A stretch of 64,000 nucleotides of DNA, from the NCBI RefSeq assembly GCF_015500075.1, contig NZ_CP045496.1, positions 2,242,001 to 2,306,000 on the forward strand, read 5' to 3'. Shown one piece after another: positions 8,734-16,627 of this stretch. The translations under genes were made by a program, and so were the position numbers. The notes under the pieces are model-generated. The model ran no database searches. It was given only the letters and a program-made list of their open reading frames with translations, and was not told where the DNA came from. This DNA comes from Mesorhizobium sp. INR15. GTDB lineage: Bacteria; Pseudomonadota; Alphaproteobacteria; Rhizobiales; Rhizobiaceae. The stretch's first letter is position 1. Each line of letters opens with the position of its first letter.

Positions 8734-9141
8734 CTAGCTTGCGGCCTTGACCGAGACACCGGGGCCGACCGCGATTTCAGTGCCGTTCTGCAGAACCGCG
8801 ATCAGACCACTGCTCGCCAGGCGAACCGAGCTGACGGTGCCGGTGGTCTTGCCGTCGGCTGAGGTAATCGAACGGCCGATCAGCGCGTCCGCTTGCGACA
8901 GCGCCGAGGACTGCATGATCTGGTCGAGCTTGGTGTTGGTCTGCACAGACTGCTCGACCTGTGAAAAGGTGGCGAGCTGAGCGACATACTGCGTCGAATC
9001 CATTGGCTTCGTCGGATCCTGGTTCTTCATCTCAGCGATCAGAAGCTTCAGGAAGGACTGATAGTCGACCGCCGTCTTGGAGGTCTGCTGGTTGGCCTGG
9101 TTGGCGCCAACCGGTATCGTCGTCGTCATGTCCACGTTCAT
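8734..9141 (-). CDS. flgD: Flagellar hook capping protein FlgD (short form)
   Basis: A 135-residue hook scaffold cap needed for assembly of FlgE. The N-terminal half contains the conserved FlgD segment (YQSFLKLLIAEMKNQDPTKPMDSTQYVAQLATFSQVEQ); the C-terminal 45 residues are a small beta-rich piece (ITSADGKTTGTVSSV). It is much shorter than the enterobacterial protein of about 230 residues and lacks the Tudor and Fn3-like domains; short FlgD is usual in rhizobia. The start codon overlaps the flbT stop by one base (TAATG). An in-frame ATG four codons later is an alternative start. Confidence 0.92.
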   Translation of the reverse strand: MNVDMTTTIPVGANQANQQTSKTAVDYQSFLKLLIAEMKNQDPTKPMDSTQYVAQLATFSQVEQSVQTNTKLDQIMQSSALSQADALIGRSITSADGKTTGTVSSVRLASSGLIAVLQNGTEIAVGPGVSVKAAS

Positions 9142-9584
9142 TAGTATCGTGCTCCCACGGCCAGGGGGCGCGATGCGCCCGGGATGTCGTCATTGCCGCC
9201 AAGCGCGCGGCGTTCGAGCGCGTAGAGCGAGCGGATCGCCTTCAGCGCCTCGTAGATGTGGTCTTCGCCGACCATGCGGTCGACCTGCTTCAGGGTGCCG
9301 CAAATCTGCTCATCCTCGAAGCTGGCCAGCAACAGCGGCAACGAGCGGCGGAACATGTCGCGGGCCTCGACCGCTCCGGCCGGGTTCATCAGCACCACCT
9401 GCAGGATGAAATATAGCTGCTTGAGCGGCGTCGAGGCGTCGTCGGCCTGGATCACATGGCTCTCGAGCAGAAACTGCACGTCATTCATCAGTTCAATGGT
9501 GACCTTGCGGTCGACACGGATCACGCCGCCGTTGATGTAGATCTTCTCATTCGGCTTCAGCGATATCTTCAGCGTGTTGGTCAT
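9141..9584 (-). CDS. flbT: Flagellin translational regulator FlbT
   Basis: 147 residues beginning MTNTLKISLKPNEKIYINGG, the conserved FlbT N-terminus. In Caulobacter FlbT acts on the flagellin mRNA 5' untranslated region to reduce its stability or translation; in other alphaproteobacteria it can be an activator. The frame is open upstream to 9680, but ATG 9584 overlaps the flaF stop as ATGA and matches the family start. Both flagellin genes in this window are the expected targets, through their structured leaders. Confidence 0.93.
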   Translation of the reverse strand: MTNTLKISLKPNEKIYINGGVIRVDRKVTIELMNDVQFLLESHVIQADDASTPLKQLYFILQVVLMNPAGAVEARDMFRRSLPLLLASFEDEQICGTLKQVDRMVGEDHIYEALKAIRSLYALERRALGGNDDIPGASRPLAVGARY

Positions 9585-9928
9585 TGAATGCCGTCCCTGA
9601 TGATCTGGGACACCTCGATCAAGCCTTCGAAATTGTTGGTGCGGCCCTGGCGAACATCCTCGGTCTCGCGCAACAGCCACAGGCCGATGGAAATCAGGTT
9701 GGCGCGAAGTTCCTTGGGCAGAGCGTTGTCGCTCGAGCCGAGATCCTCGACGAAGGTCGTCCAGACGCGGTTGGTGAAATGCAGCGCCTCGATCGCCTCC
9801 ATCGAGTTGCGGCCGGCGGCTGAGGCCGCCGCCAGCATGTCGATCGAGCGTGTCAGCAGCTCCCGCTCGCGATCCTTCGCGTCGGCAACGGAGTTGCTCT
9901 GGATATCGGCGTAGGAGAATTGGTACAT
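9581..9928 (-). CDS. flaF: Flagellar biosynthesis regulator FlaF
   Basis: 115 residues, helical, starting MYQFSYADIQ and containing the conserved ALHFTNRVWTTFVEDL segment. FlaF works against or together with FlbT to couple flagellin synthesis to hook completion, and binds flagellin in the cytoplasm in Caulobacter. Its stop overlaps the flbT start, the usual paired arrangement in alphaproteobacteria. The gene sits 32 bases downstream of flgL in the hook operon. Confidence 0.93.
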   Translation of the reverse strand: MYQFSYADIQSNSVADAKDRERELLTRSIDMLAAASAAGRNSMEAIEALHFTNRVWTTFVEDLGSSDNALPKELRANLISIGLWLLRETEDVRQGRTNNFEGLIEVSQIIRDGIQ

Positions 9929-9960
9929 TATGGGGGCTCTACCGTTCCGTGTCAGAGTTC

Positions 9961-11004
9961 TCAGGTCAGGTATTTCAACAAGCTAAGCTGTTGCAGGCGC
10001 GCTGTCAGCGCGAAAGAATTCTCGATGTGCTGCGTCAGGTTCGCGACACGGGTCGCTGCTTCAGCCGGGTCGACGCCTTCCAGATCGAGAATGTGCCGTT
10101 CGAAGAGATCGACCTGCGTCTTCATCCGGTCGGTGGCGTCGCTCACCCGTTTCTGAATGATGCCAGTCTGCGACTGGACCTGGCCGATGCCGCTCAGTGC
10201 CTCGCCAACCATTGTCGTCGAACGGCTGATAAGCGTGTCTTTCGCTGCCTTGCTGACGTTGCTGGACATCAGACTACTGACAATGGTCGCCGCCATGGCC
10301 AACTTGCGAATACCGTCCTGGTTGGCGCTGGTCGAGGTCGGGGTGTTTTCGTTGAGCGCTATGCGGCTGACGATCTGCTGGTCGGTGGCGTTCGACCAGT
10401 TCGCCTGCCAGCCCGCGCCGAAGAACTGCGGCTGGACATCGTTGGTGATGAAACTGTCCATCTGGGCGGCTGTAATGTTGGCCGCTGCCGGATCGGCTGG
10501 GGTAAAGCCGAAGCGCGCGACGAAGGAGGCGTCAAAGGCGGCCTTGGCGGACGAGCCAGCAGCCGAGAAGTCATTGATCGGCTTGACGTCGGTGTTGGTG
10601 CCCGCGAACAGATACTCGCCATTCACACTTGTGTTGAGGATCGAGGTGAGCTGCTGCAGGGTCGAATTGCCGGCGGACTGCGTGATGCTGTTGGCGCCGT
10701 CGCCGGATGAGGCGCTGGTCAGGCTGGAGAGGAGGCTCTGGGCAGCGGTGGAGAGCTGGCCAAGCGAGGTCTGCGTCGCGGAAAGCCGGGCGCTGATCAG
10801 GCCGTTGGAATCGACGATGCCGTTCAGGCGGTCGAGGTCGCGCGAGAAGGTGACAGATTGCGCGGTGCGCGCGCCCAGGGCCAGCCCGACATCGGCGACC
10901 CTGCCGGTCGAGGACTCTTTCGTGGCTTTGACGAGATCCGCCTGCATGCGCATCTGCTGGTAGCGCATGGCGTTCGTGAGGGCAGCCGAAGAGACTGAAG
11001 TCAT
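9961..11004 (-). CDS. flgL: Flagellar hook-filament junction protein FlgL
   Basis: A 347-residue flagellin-like junction protein (HAP3). The N-terminal helix runs TNAMRYQQMRMQADLVKATKESSTG and the C-terminal helix VANLTQHIENSFALTARLQQLSLLKYL, the paired D0 helices of this family. The middle has the FAGTNTDVKPINDF segment of junction proteins. It starts three bases after the flgK stop, so the two junction proteins are translated together. Length is normal for rhizobia. Confidence 0.92.
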   Translation of the reverse strand: MTSVSSAALTNAMRYQQMRMQADLVKATKESSTGRVADVGLALGARTAQSVTFSRDLDRLNGIVDSNGLISARLSATQTSLGQLSTAAQSLLSSLTSASSGDGANSITQSAGNSTLQQLTSILNTSVNGEYLFAGTNTDVKPINDFSAAGSSAKAAFDASFVARFGFTPADPAAANITAAQMDSFITNDVQPQFFGAGWQANWSNATDQQIVSRIALNENTPTSTSANQDGIRKLAMAATIVSSLMSSNVSKAAKDTLISRSTTMVGEALSGIGQVQSQTGIIQKRVSDATDRMKTQVDLFERHILDLEGVDPAEAATRVANLTQHIENSFALTARLQQLSLLKYLT

Positions 11005-11007
11005 GGA

Positions 11008-12462
11008 TTATCCCACCGCACTGAGCAGAGCCGTCAACATGTCGTCGACGGTTTTCATCATTCGGGCCGATGCCTGATAGGTGTGCTCGAGATCGAGCAT
11101 CAACGACATTTCCTGGTCGACATTGACGCCTGTCGCGTTGGACAGGGCATCGGCGGTACGCTGCGCGAGAGCCTCTTTGGCGTCAGCCGCGGTCGAGGCT
11201 TGCTGACGGACGCCCTGAAACCAGCCAATCGAATTGGCGGCGTAGTCGGAGACGCTGGACGTGACCGAAATCCCGGCGGCCGGGTCAAAGCTCATCGGCT
11301 GGTCGAGCTTGTCGCCATAGGCAACCAGAAGCGTGGAGTAGGAGGCGCCACCGCTGGTGTTGGCGACATAGGCAGCCCCGTTGGCACCGCCGTCCCGCAA
11401 CACTGTCGGGCTGCCGCCGGCGCTCGGATCCATCGCCGCGTTGACGCTTATCGTGCTGGCAAGGCCGTTGATCAGTGTGGCGGAAGGCGGCACGCCCGGC
11501 GCGCCCGGCCATGTGAACAAGCCCGCTGCATTGGGCATGGACGGCGCGGTTTCGGCAAAGGCGGTGATCAGCCCGCGCGCCGTCTCGTCGAGCTGGCTCT
11601 GCATGGTCGCGGCGACACCGTCGCGCAGCTGCAGCATGCCGGCGAGCTTGCCGCTGGCGGTGGTGTTGCCGCCGCTTCCCGCCGAAATCGGCACATTGTC
11701 GATGTAGACGGCGTTGCCGGCCGCCCCGGCGGCATAGCCGGACGATGGCGTGAAGGTGACCGAGCGCGGGATGGTCTCGAACAGCGTGGTGCCATCGGCG
11801 GTGTTGACGACCATGTCATTGTCGCCGCGCGTGAAGGTCGAGACCGGGATATAGTCGGAGATCTTCTTCAACAGCGCATCGCGCTGGTCGAGCGCATCGG
11901 ATACGTCGGTGCCCGAGCGGGTTCCCGAGATCACCGCACGGTTGGCATCCTGGAACTGGCCCAGCAGCGAGTTGAGGTCGTTGACCGCGGTGCCGATCTC
12001 GCCATCGGTCTGGGTGCGGAAATCCTGGATGGCCTTGCTGCCGTCATTCAGCGAGCGCACCACCTGCTTGGCCGCGTCGATGACAGTGGAGCCGATATTC
12101 TGGTTGGACGGCGAGGTGGCGTATAGCTGCAGCGCCTTTTGCAGATTGGCGATCGCTGTCGAGGGCGAGGACGCGTTGTCGACGCCATTCACGGAAAGGC
12201 CGAGCCTGTCCATTCCGCTGTAGAGCGCGTTCTGGCCGCTATAGGCCGAAAGCGCGCTCAGATTCTGGCGAAACAGCAAGTCGTCGGTGGCGCGCTGGAT
12301 ATCGACCGACCGCGCGCCCGGTGCCGTGCTGGTGACGACGGCTATGCGGCGGGAATAGTTTGGATTATCGGCATCCGCGACATTGCGGGAGACGACGGCG
12401 GTCTGCCGTGATGTGGCTAGAAGCGCCGACTGGGCGATGTTCAATGCAGTGGACAGCGACAT
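11008..12462 (-). CDS. flgK: Flagellar hook-associated protein FlgK
   Basis: A 484-residue first hook-filament junction protein (HAP1). The N-terminus (MSLSTALNIAQSALLATSRQTAVVSRNVADADNPNYSRR) carries the rod/hook signature that includes the ANxxNPxYSR motif. The C-terminus (MSLMLDLEHTYQASARMMKTVDDMLTALL) is the matching D0 helix. It follows flgE by 28 bases and precedes flgL by 3 bases, a conserved order that keeps hook, junction and filament parts in assembly sequence. Confidence 0.94.
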   Translation of the reverse strand: MSLSTALNIAQSALLATSRQTAVVSRNVADADNPNYSRRIAVVTSTAPGARSVDIQRATDDLLFRQNLSALSAYSGQNALYSGMDRLGLSVNGVDNASSPSTAIANLQKALQLYATSPSNQNIGSTVIDAAKQVVRSLNDGSKAIQDFRTQTDGEIGTAVNDLNSLLGQFQDANRAVISGTRSGTDVSDALDQRDALLKKISDYIPVSTFTRGDNDMVVNTADGTTLFETIPRSVTFTPSSGYAAGAAGNAVYIDNVPISAGSGGNTTASGKLAGMLQLRDGVAATMQSQLDETARGLITAFAETAPSMPNAAGLFTWPGAPGVPPSATLINGLASTISVNAAMDPSAGGSPTVLRDGGANGAAYVANTSGGASYSTLLVAYGDKLDQPMSFDPAAGISVTSSVSDYAANSIGWFQGVRQQASTAADAKEALAQRTADALSNATGVNVDQEMSLMLDLEHTYQASARMMKTVDDMLTALLSAVG

Positions 12463-12490
12463 GCGGGTCTTTCACGGGCGGCGCCCGTTG

Positions 12491-13747
12491 TTATCTCTTC
12501 AGGTTGACAAGGACGTCCATCAGATCGGAACCGGTCTGGAAGACTTTCGAATTGGCGGTGTAGCTGCGCTGCGCCGCGATCATGTCGGTCAGTTCTTCGG
12601 CGATATCGACGTTGGAGTTCTCAAGCGCGCCGGAGACGATGGAGCCGAGCTTGCCTTCATTGGCGAAGCCGACACGAATGGAGCCGGAATCCGTGCCTTG
12701 CGCGTAGACGTTTCCGGGAAGGGCCGCCAACTGGTCCGGGCTCTGCACGTCGGCCAGCGGAATCTTGTAGAGCGGCTTGGTCGAGCCATCCTTGTACTGC
12801 GCCAGGATCGTGCCGTCCTTGCTGATCTGAATCTTGTCGATGGTGCTCGGCGCGTTGCCGTTGACCTGGGCGTCGGTAACGGTGAAGCCGGTGCCGAGCT
12901 GGGTCAGTTTGGACAGGTCGAGGTTCATGGCGGCGCCGTTCGGCACGGTGAACGAAACGCTCGTGGGAGTGCCGGTGAGCTGGCCGGTGGTGGTGTCGAA
13001 GGTCAGGTTGGCTGACCCGAGCGCGCCGCCGGTATAGGGGAACCCTGTTCCAGGCGTGGCCTTTGACTGATCGAAGACCGCAACCTGCCAGGTGCCGGCG
13101 CCCGTGTTGGTGAAATAGACGTCGAGCAGCTTCTTGTTGCCGAGATTGTCGTAGGCGACCATCGAGGATTTCGACGTGTACTGCGCGGTCGCGGCGTTGG
13201 CGCCGGGCAAGTTGCCGGCCACGACAGGGGTCGCGCCCGCGGGCAGGTTGCCGCTGAAGCTGCCCTGGGTGCTTGGCGTTGCCGTCATCGCCTGGTCGGA
13301 GATGACCACCGGCTCCAGCCCCTCGAAGCCGTTCACAGTCGCCGCCGGCACGCCGTTGGCGTAACTGTAGCCCATCAGCTGAAAGCCGGCCGCGTTGACC
13401 AGCCTGCCTTGCGCATCGGGGACAAAGGCGCCGGCACGGGTGAGGAAGGGCGTTCCGCTCGGATCCCGAACGACAAAGAAACCGTCACCGCTGACGGCGA
13501 GGTCGGAGACCGAGGTCGTGTACTGCAGCACGCCCGGATCGCTGACCGCCTTGCGGATCGTCGTGGTGACGCCGCCGGAATTGTAGGCGCCGCCGGTTGA
13601 CGGCATCACCAGTGTCGAAAATTCGGCCGAAGAACGCTTGTAGCCGGTGGTGTCGGAATTGGCGATGTTGTCGGCTGTCGTCGACAGGCGGTTCGCCTGC
13701 GCGTTCATGCCGGAAACACCGGTCCGCATCATTCCGTAAAGGCTCAT
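12491..13747 (-). CDS. flgE: Flagellar hook protein FlgE
   Basis: 418 residues forming the universal joint. The N-terminal FlgBCDEFG signature is MSLYGMMRTGVSGMNAQANRL followed by ANSDTTGYKRS; the C-terminus (LTDMIAAQRSYTANSKVFQTGSDLMDVLVNLKR) is the conserved D0 helix. A GGGAGACC ribosome site precedes the ATG. The 79-base gap behind ftcR should contain a late-class promoter. Hook length is probably set by the FliK homologue encoded at 15.2-16.6 kb. Confidence 0.94.
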   Translation of the reverse strand: MSLYGMMRTGVSGMNAQANRLSTTADNIANSDTTGYKRSSAEFSTLVMPSTGGAYNSGGVTTTIRKAVSDPGVLQYTTSVSDLAVSGDGFFVVRDPSGTPFLTRAGAFVPDAQGRLVNAAGFQLMGYSYANGVPAATVNGFEGLEPVVISDQAMTATPSTQGSFSGNLPAGATPVVAGNLPGANAATAQYTSKSSMVAYDNLGNKKLLDVYFTNTGAGTWQVAVFDQSKATPGTGFPYTGGALGSANLTFDTTTGQLTGTPTSVSFTVPNGAAMNLDLSKLTQLGTGFTVTDAQVNGNAPSTIDKIQISKDGTILAQYKDGSTKPLYKIPLADVQSPDQLAALPGNVYAQGTDSGSIRVGFANEGKLGSIVSGALENSNVDIAEELTDMIAAQRSYTANSKVFQTGSDLMDVLVNLKR

Positions 13748-13826
13748 TGAAAGGTCTCCCGAGTGTCCATGCCACTGGCTTCGAGGCTACGCGTTGTGTC
13801 TTGCGCGAAGCTGGCGCGGCGTCGCA

Positions 13827-14495
13827 TCAGAACACGAGCCGGTAGCCGAGAAAGCGCTTGGAATCGATCGGATCCGTGCCCAGCTTCTCGCGCAGCTTCT
13901 TGCGCAATTTGCTGATGTGGCTTTCCACCACGTTCTCCTCGACCTCTTCGTCGAAGATGCCGTAGATGGCATTGAAAACCTGGGTCTTGGTGACGCGGCG
14001 TCCGCGATTGCTCGCCAGATATTCGAGGATGCGGCGCTCGCGGCGCGGCAAGGGCAGGGGCTGGCCATCGATCTCCGGATCGCGGCCGTCCATGAAGATG
14101 CGCATGGCGCCGATCTCGGTGTAGGAGACGTCTTCCTGGGCACGGCGGCGGATGGCGGTGATGCGGGCAAGGATTTCGCGGATGTGAACCGGCTTGCGGA
14201 TGACGTCGTCGACGCCGCTCTCGAACAACCGCAGCGTGTTCTCCAGCGAGTGCTGCTCGCTCAGTGCTATGACCGGTGCGCCCGTGCGATCGCGGATCTG
14301 CCGGGGAGAGATGGCACCTTCACGGCAGTCGCCGATGAGGAAGGCCCTGACCGACCTCAGATCGGTGTCGGCCGCCGAGCTTACCCACTCACCGAACTCG
14401 CCTGGCGCAAAGCCCGCGCAGGCGACGCCCTCACGATCAAAAAGTGAATTGTATCCCTCTGTTACGAGCTCTCGCTCGTCAACGATTACAATCAT
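13827..14495 (-). CDS. ftcR: Flagellar transcriptional regulator FtcR (Rem)
   Basis: A 222-residue OmpR-class orphan response regulator, the mid-level activator of rhizobial and Brucella flagellar genes. The receiver-like half begins MIVIVDERELVTEGY; the DNA-binding winged helix covers about residues 125-222 (RRERRILEYLASNRGRRVTKTQVFNAIYG). Asp56 may correspond to the phosphorylation site, but no cognate kinase lies nearby and the Sinorhizobium homologue Rem is thought to work without one. It heads the hook operon. VisN/VisR activation of its promoter is known in Sinorhizobium and assumed here. Confidence 0.92.
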   Translation of the reverse strand: MIVIVDERELVTEGYNSLFDREGVACAGFAPGEFGEWVSSAADTDLRSVRAFLIGDCREGAISPRQIRDRTGAPVIALSEQHSLENTLRLFESGVDDVIRKPVHIREILARITAIRRRAQEDVSYTEIGAMRIFMDGRDPEIDGQPLPLPRRERRILEYLASNRGRRVTKTQVFNAIYGIFDEEVEENVVESHISKLRKKLREKLGTDPIDSKRFLGYRLVF

Positions 14496-14715
14496 CGGCC
14501 CGCCTCCGAATCAAATTATTTGCCCCGTGAAGAAAGGGGTATCCGCTGGCGGGAATCCTGAACAACCGTCATTTCTTGTAGCTAGTTTCTTGGGAGTCGG
14601 GAATCGTTTCAGTTGCATTAGCGCATTGCAACATAGTCCGACGGGCCTGCTTCGATCATCTCTTGAACAACAGTATTGGGGCGGTGCGGCTCGTGATTGA
14701 AAAAGTTGAAGGCGC
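14496..14715 (-). promoter_or_regulatory. ftcR upstream region with an inverted repeat
   Basis: This 220-base gap holds the ftcR promoter region. An inverted repeat GTTGCA-N9-TGCAAC at 14612-14632 lies 117 bases upstream of the ftcR ATG and is the best candidate I see for a regulator site, possibly VisN/VisR. On the minus strand a CTTTTTC stretch at about 14696-14708 lies just after the transglycosylase stop, but I see no hairpin before it. Confidence 0.4.
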
Positions 14716-15306
14716 TTATGGGTTGCAGAAGGTCCGCGCGTTAGAAGTCCACTTTCCAAAGCCGGTCGCGACCATGTTGGCGATGACCCTGCAGACATAA
14801 ATCTTCTGCGCCGGATCATTGTCGGGACCGGCATGATAGCGGGCGACAGCCATCGACCAGGTCTCGTGGCGGGCATGCAGACTGGCCAGGAAGCGCGCCG
14901 CGTAGTCGACGTTCTGATGCGGGTCGAGCATGTCCTCGACGCTGCGGAAATGCGATGCGTGATAGTGGTGATTGATCTGCATGCAGCCAAGGTCGATCAA
15001 TGTCTTGCCCTCGCGCCGGGCGTTGGCGAAGGCGGCAAGCGCCTCACTTCGGCTCCTTGGAAAAACTGCTTTTCCCTCTATATTCAAGGCATTAGGTTGA
15101 AGACTGCCCTTGTTGCCGGTCTCGGTCAGGCCGACAGCATAGAGGATGCCGGCGGGCACGCCGTAGCGATCGGCGGCGCGCAGGATCTCCGGCTCGCAGG
15201 GATTGGCGGCGGCGAATGCCGTGCCGCCGGCAAGGCTAGATAAACATATCGCCGCCAGCACGTTCGCGAGCCGGCGAACCGGCGCGACCGAATTCCTGTG
15301 CGTCAT
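14716..15306 (-). CDS. Lytic transglycosylase (SLT domain), flagellar-associated
   Basis: A 196-residue exported murein lytic transglycosylase. After a signal peptide (residues 1-30, ending near TAFAAANP) comes the family 1 SLT domain with the catalytic glutamate in LYAVGLTETG, then GCMQIN, then AVARYHAG. ATG 15306 is preceded by GGAAGGAAC and was chosen over an open frame reaching 15423. It overlaps the fliK end by 71 bases and is last in the fliF-motBC-fliK unit. With no muramidase-type FlgJ in sight, it may open peptidoglycan for the rod; that role is inferred. Confidence 0.87.
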   Translation of the reverse strand: MTHRNSVAPVRRLANVLAAICLSSLAGGTAFAAANPCEPEILRAADRYGVPAGILYAVGLTETGNKGSLQPNALNIEGKAVFPRSRSEALAAFANARREGKTLIDLGCMQINHHYHASHFRSVEDMLDPHQNVDYAARFLASLHARHETWSMAVARYHAGPDNDPAQKIYVCRVIANMVATGFGKWTSNARTFCNP

Positions 15307-16627
15307 CTTTGCGGTTCCTTCCCGGTTGCTGGCCGCCGGCTCCACCATTGTCGCCGCCTGAATTTCCGGGCTGAAAGGATGACTGGTCGCGGCCTGTTGC
15401 CGAAGGCAAGGAGCCGGTTGCATCGGTGCGGGTCGCTGCGGGAACCGCTACCGAAGGTTGCAGGATCGTGACCTTGTCAACCTCGAAACCTAGCCCCCGC
15501 AGCGACTTGACGATCGCTTCGCTGTCGGCGCTGAGGCGGCGATGGGCATCATGGGTTTCAGGCTTCAACTCAATCGAAAGTTGCTCTCCCGAGAGCCTAA
15601 GAGTGGCTGTAACCATGCCCAGCTCTGCGGGGTGAAGTTCGATCTTCAACATATGTGTCGGAACGGCAACAGAGGAGGCCAATTGACCGGCGGCCGAGGG
15701 AGATGAAAGTGTCTGTTGCGGGCCGCCATCGGTGGCTATGGCGCTGACAACGTTGAGCGCTGCCTGGCTCATCGGGTTCTGCGCCGGCGCCGGGAAGCTG
15801 CGTTCGGAAACCACGTCGATGCGGCCGGCGGACGATGACTGTTTTCCGGGTTCGGGCCGCATGGAAGACTGGACATCCTCGATGCTCTTCATCGCCGGCC
15901 CGGCATGCTTCGCCTGCACACCAGGGACATCAGCCGCCGATACGCCCGGCAATGGCTGCGCGCCGGCCGTACTTTCACGCTTTGGCATGGCGGAGTCAGC
16001 ACCGGCATCACCTGGGGCCTTGCCGTCAAGCGCGGTCAAAGGCCCATCGACGAGCGAGGCCTGCTCGGGCTTCGACATGGTCTCCAGAACTTCGCGTCCC
16101 ACCGATTTCGACCGGTAGAGTTTCGACAGCGGCGCCTGCCCGTCGAGTGCGGGATCCTGTGCCGCCTCACCTGTGGCCGCGTCACGCCCACCTGCCTTGG
16201 CCGCCGTGGAGAAATGGCGCAAATCGTGAAATGCAATGAGCAGCGGCAAGTCGTCCTGGAGCGGCGCGGTGTCGGCATCGGAGGCCGCCTCTTCAGTGTC
16301 GGCGGCGTCCTTGTGCGACTTGGCGTCCGCGCTGTCCTTGGCGACTTTCGCGGCTTGCCCCTTGGCCGGGGCGGTCTTTCCGGAGTCAGCCGTCGTGGCT
16401 TCACCCTTGCCGCCGTGACCGCCAAAGGCAGCGGCGGCAAGCTTTGCCCAGCGCTGCTCGCGTGATCCCGTTTCGGCCGCCGGCTGCTTTTCAGGCCGAG
16501 CCGGGCTTCCGGCTCCGCCCAGCATTTCGCCGAAGCCTGTGTCTTTCTTGCCTCCAGCGGCCGATTGGTCCGACGAAGCGCGAGCTGAGGCGAATCCTGG
16601 CAAAGCCGGGCCGACATTGGTGGTCAT
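15236..16627 (-). CDS. fliK: Flagellar hook-length control protein FliK (MotD type)
   Basis: A 463-residue secreted ruler of hook length, formerly called MotD in Sinorhizobium. The N-terminal 290 residues are low-complexity and rich in Ala, Lys, Asp and Pro, as expected of an extended ruler. The C-terminal Flg_hook domain (about residues 320-400) is recognisable from LKIELHPAELGMVTATLRLS and the following LSIELKPE, with its switch role on FlhB specificity. It overlaps motC by 4 bases in the conserved motB-motC-fliK order. Poor conservation of the linker is normal for the family. Confidence 0.9.
   Translation of the reverse strand: MTTNVGPALPGFASARASSDQSAAGGKKDTGFGEMLGGAGSPARPEKQPAAETGSREQRWAKLAAAAFGGHGGKGEATTADSGKTAPAKGQAAKVAKDSADAKSHKDAADTEEAASDADTAPLQDDLPLLIAFHDLRHFSTAAKAGGRDAATGEAAQDPALDGQAPLSKLYRSKSVGREVLETMSKPEQASLVDGPLTALDGKAPGDAGADSAMPKRESTAGAQPLPGVSAADVPGVQAKHAGPAMKSIEDVQSSMRPEPGKQSSSAGRIDVVSERSFPAPAQNPMSQAALNVVSAIATDGGPQQTLSSPSAAGQLASSVAVPTHMLKIELHPAELGMVTATLRLSGEQLSIELKPETHDAHRRLSADSEAIVKSLRGLGFEVDKVTILQPSVAVPAATRTDATGSLPSATGRDQSSFQPGNSGGDNGGAGGQQPGRNRKDDAQEFGRAGSPARERAGGDMFI

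Noticed and set aside
8734..9141. flgD suspected to be truncated by a frameshift
   Set aside because: The reading frame is intact, ends in a coherent beta-rich tail and is coupled to flbT; short FlgD is usual in rhizobia.
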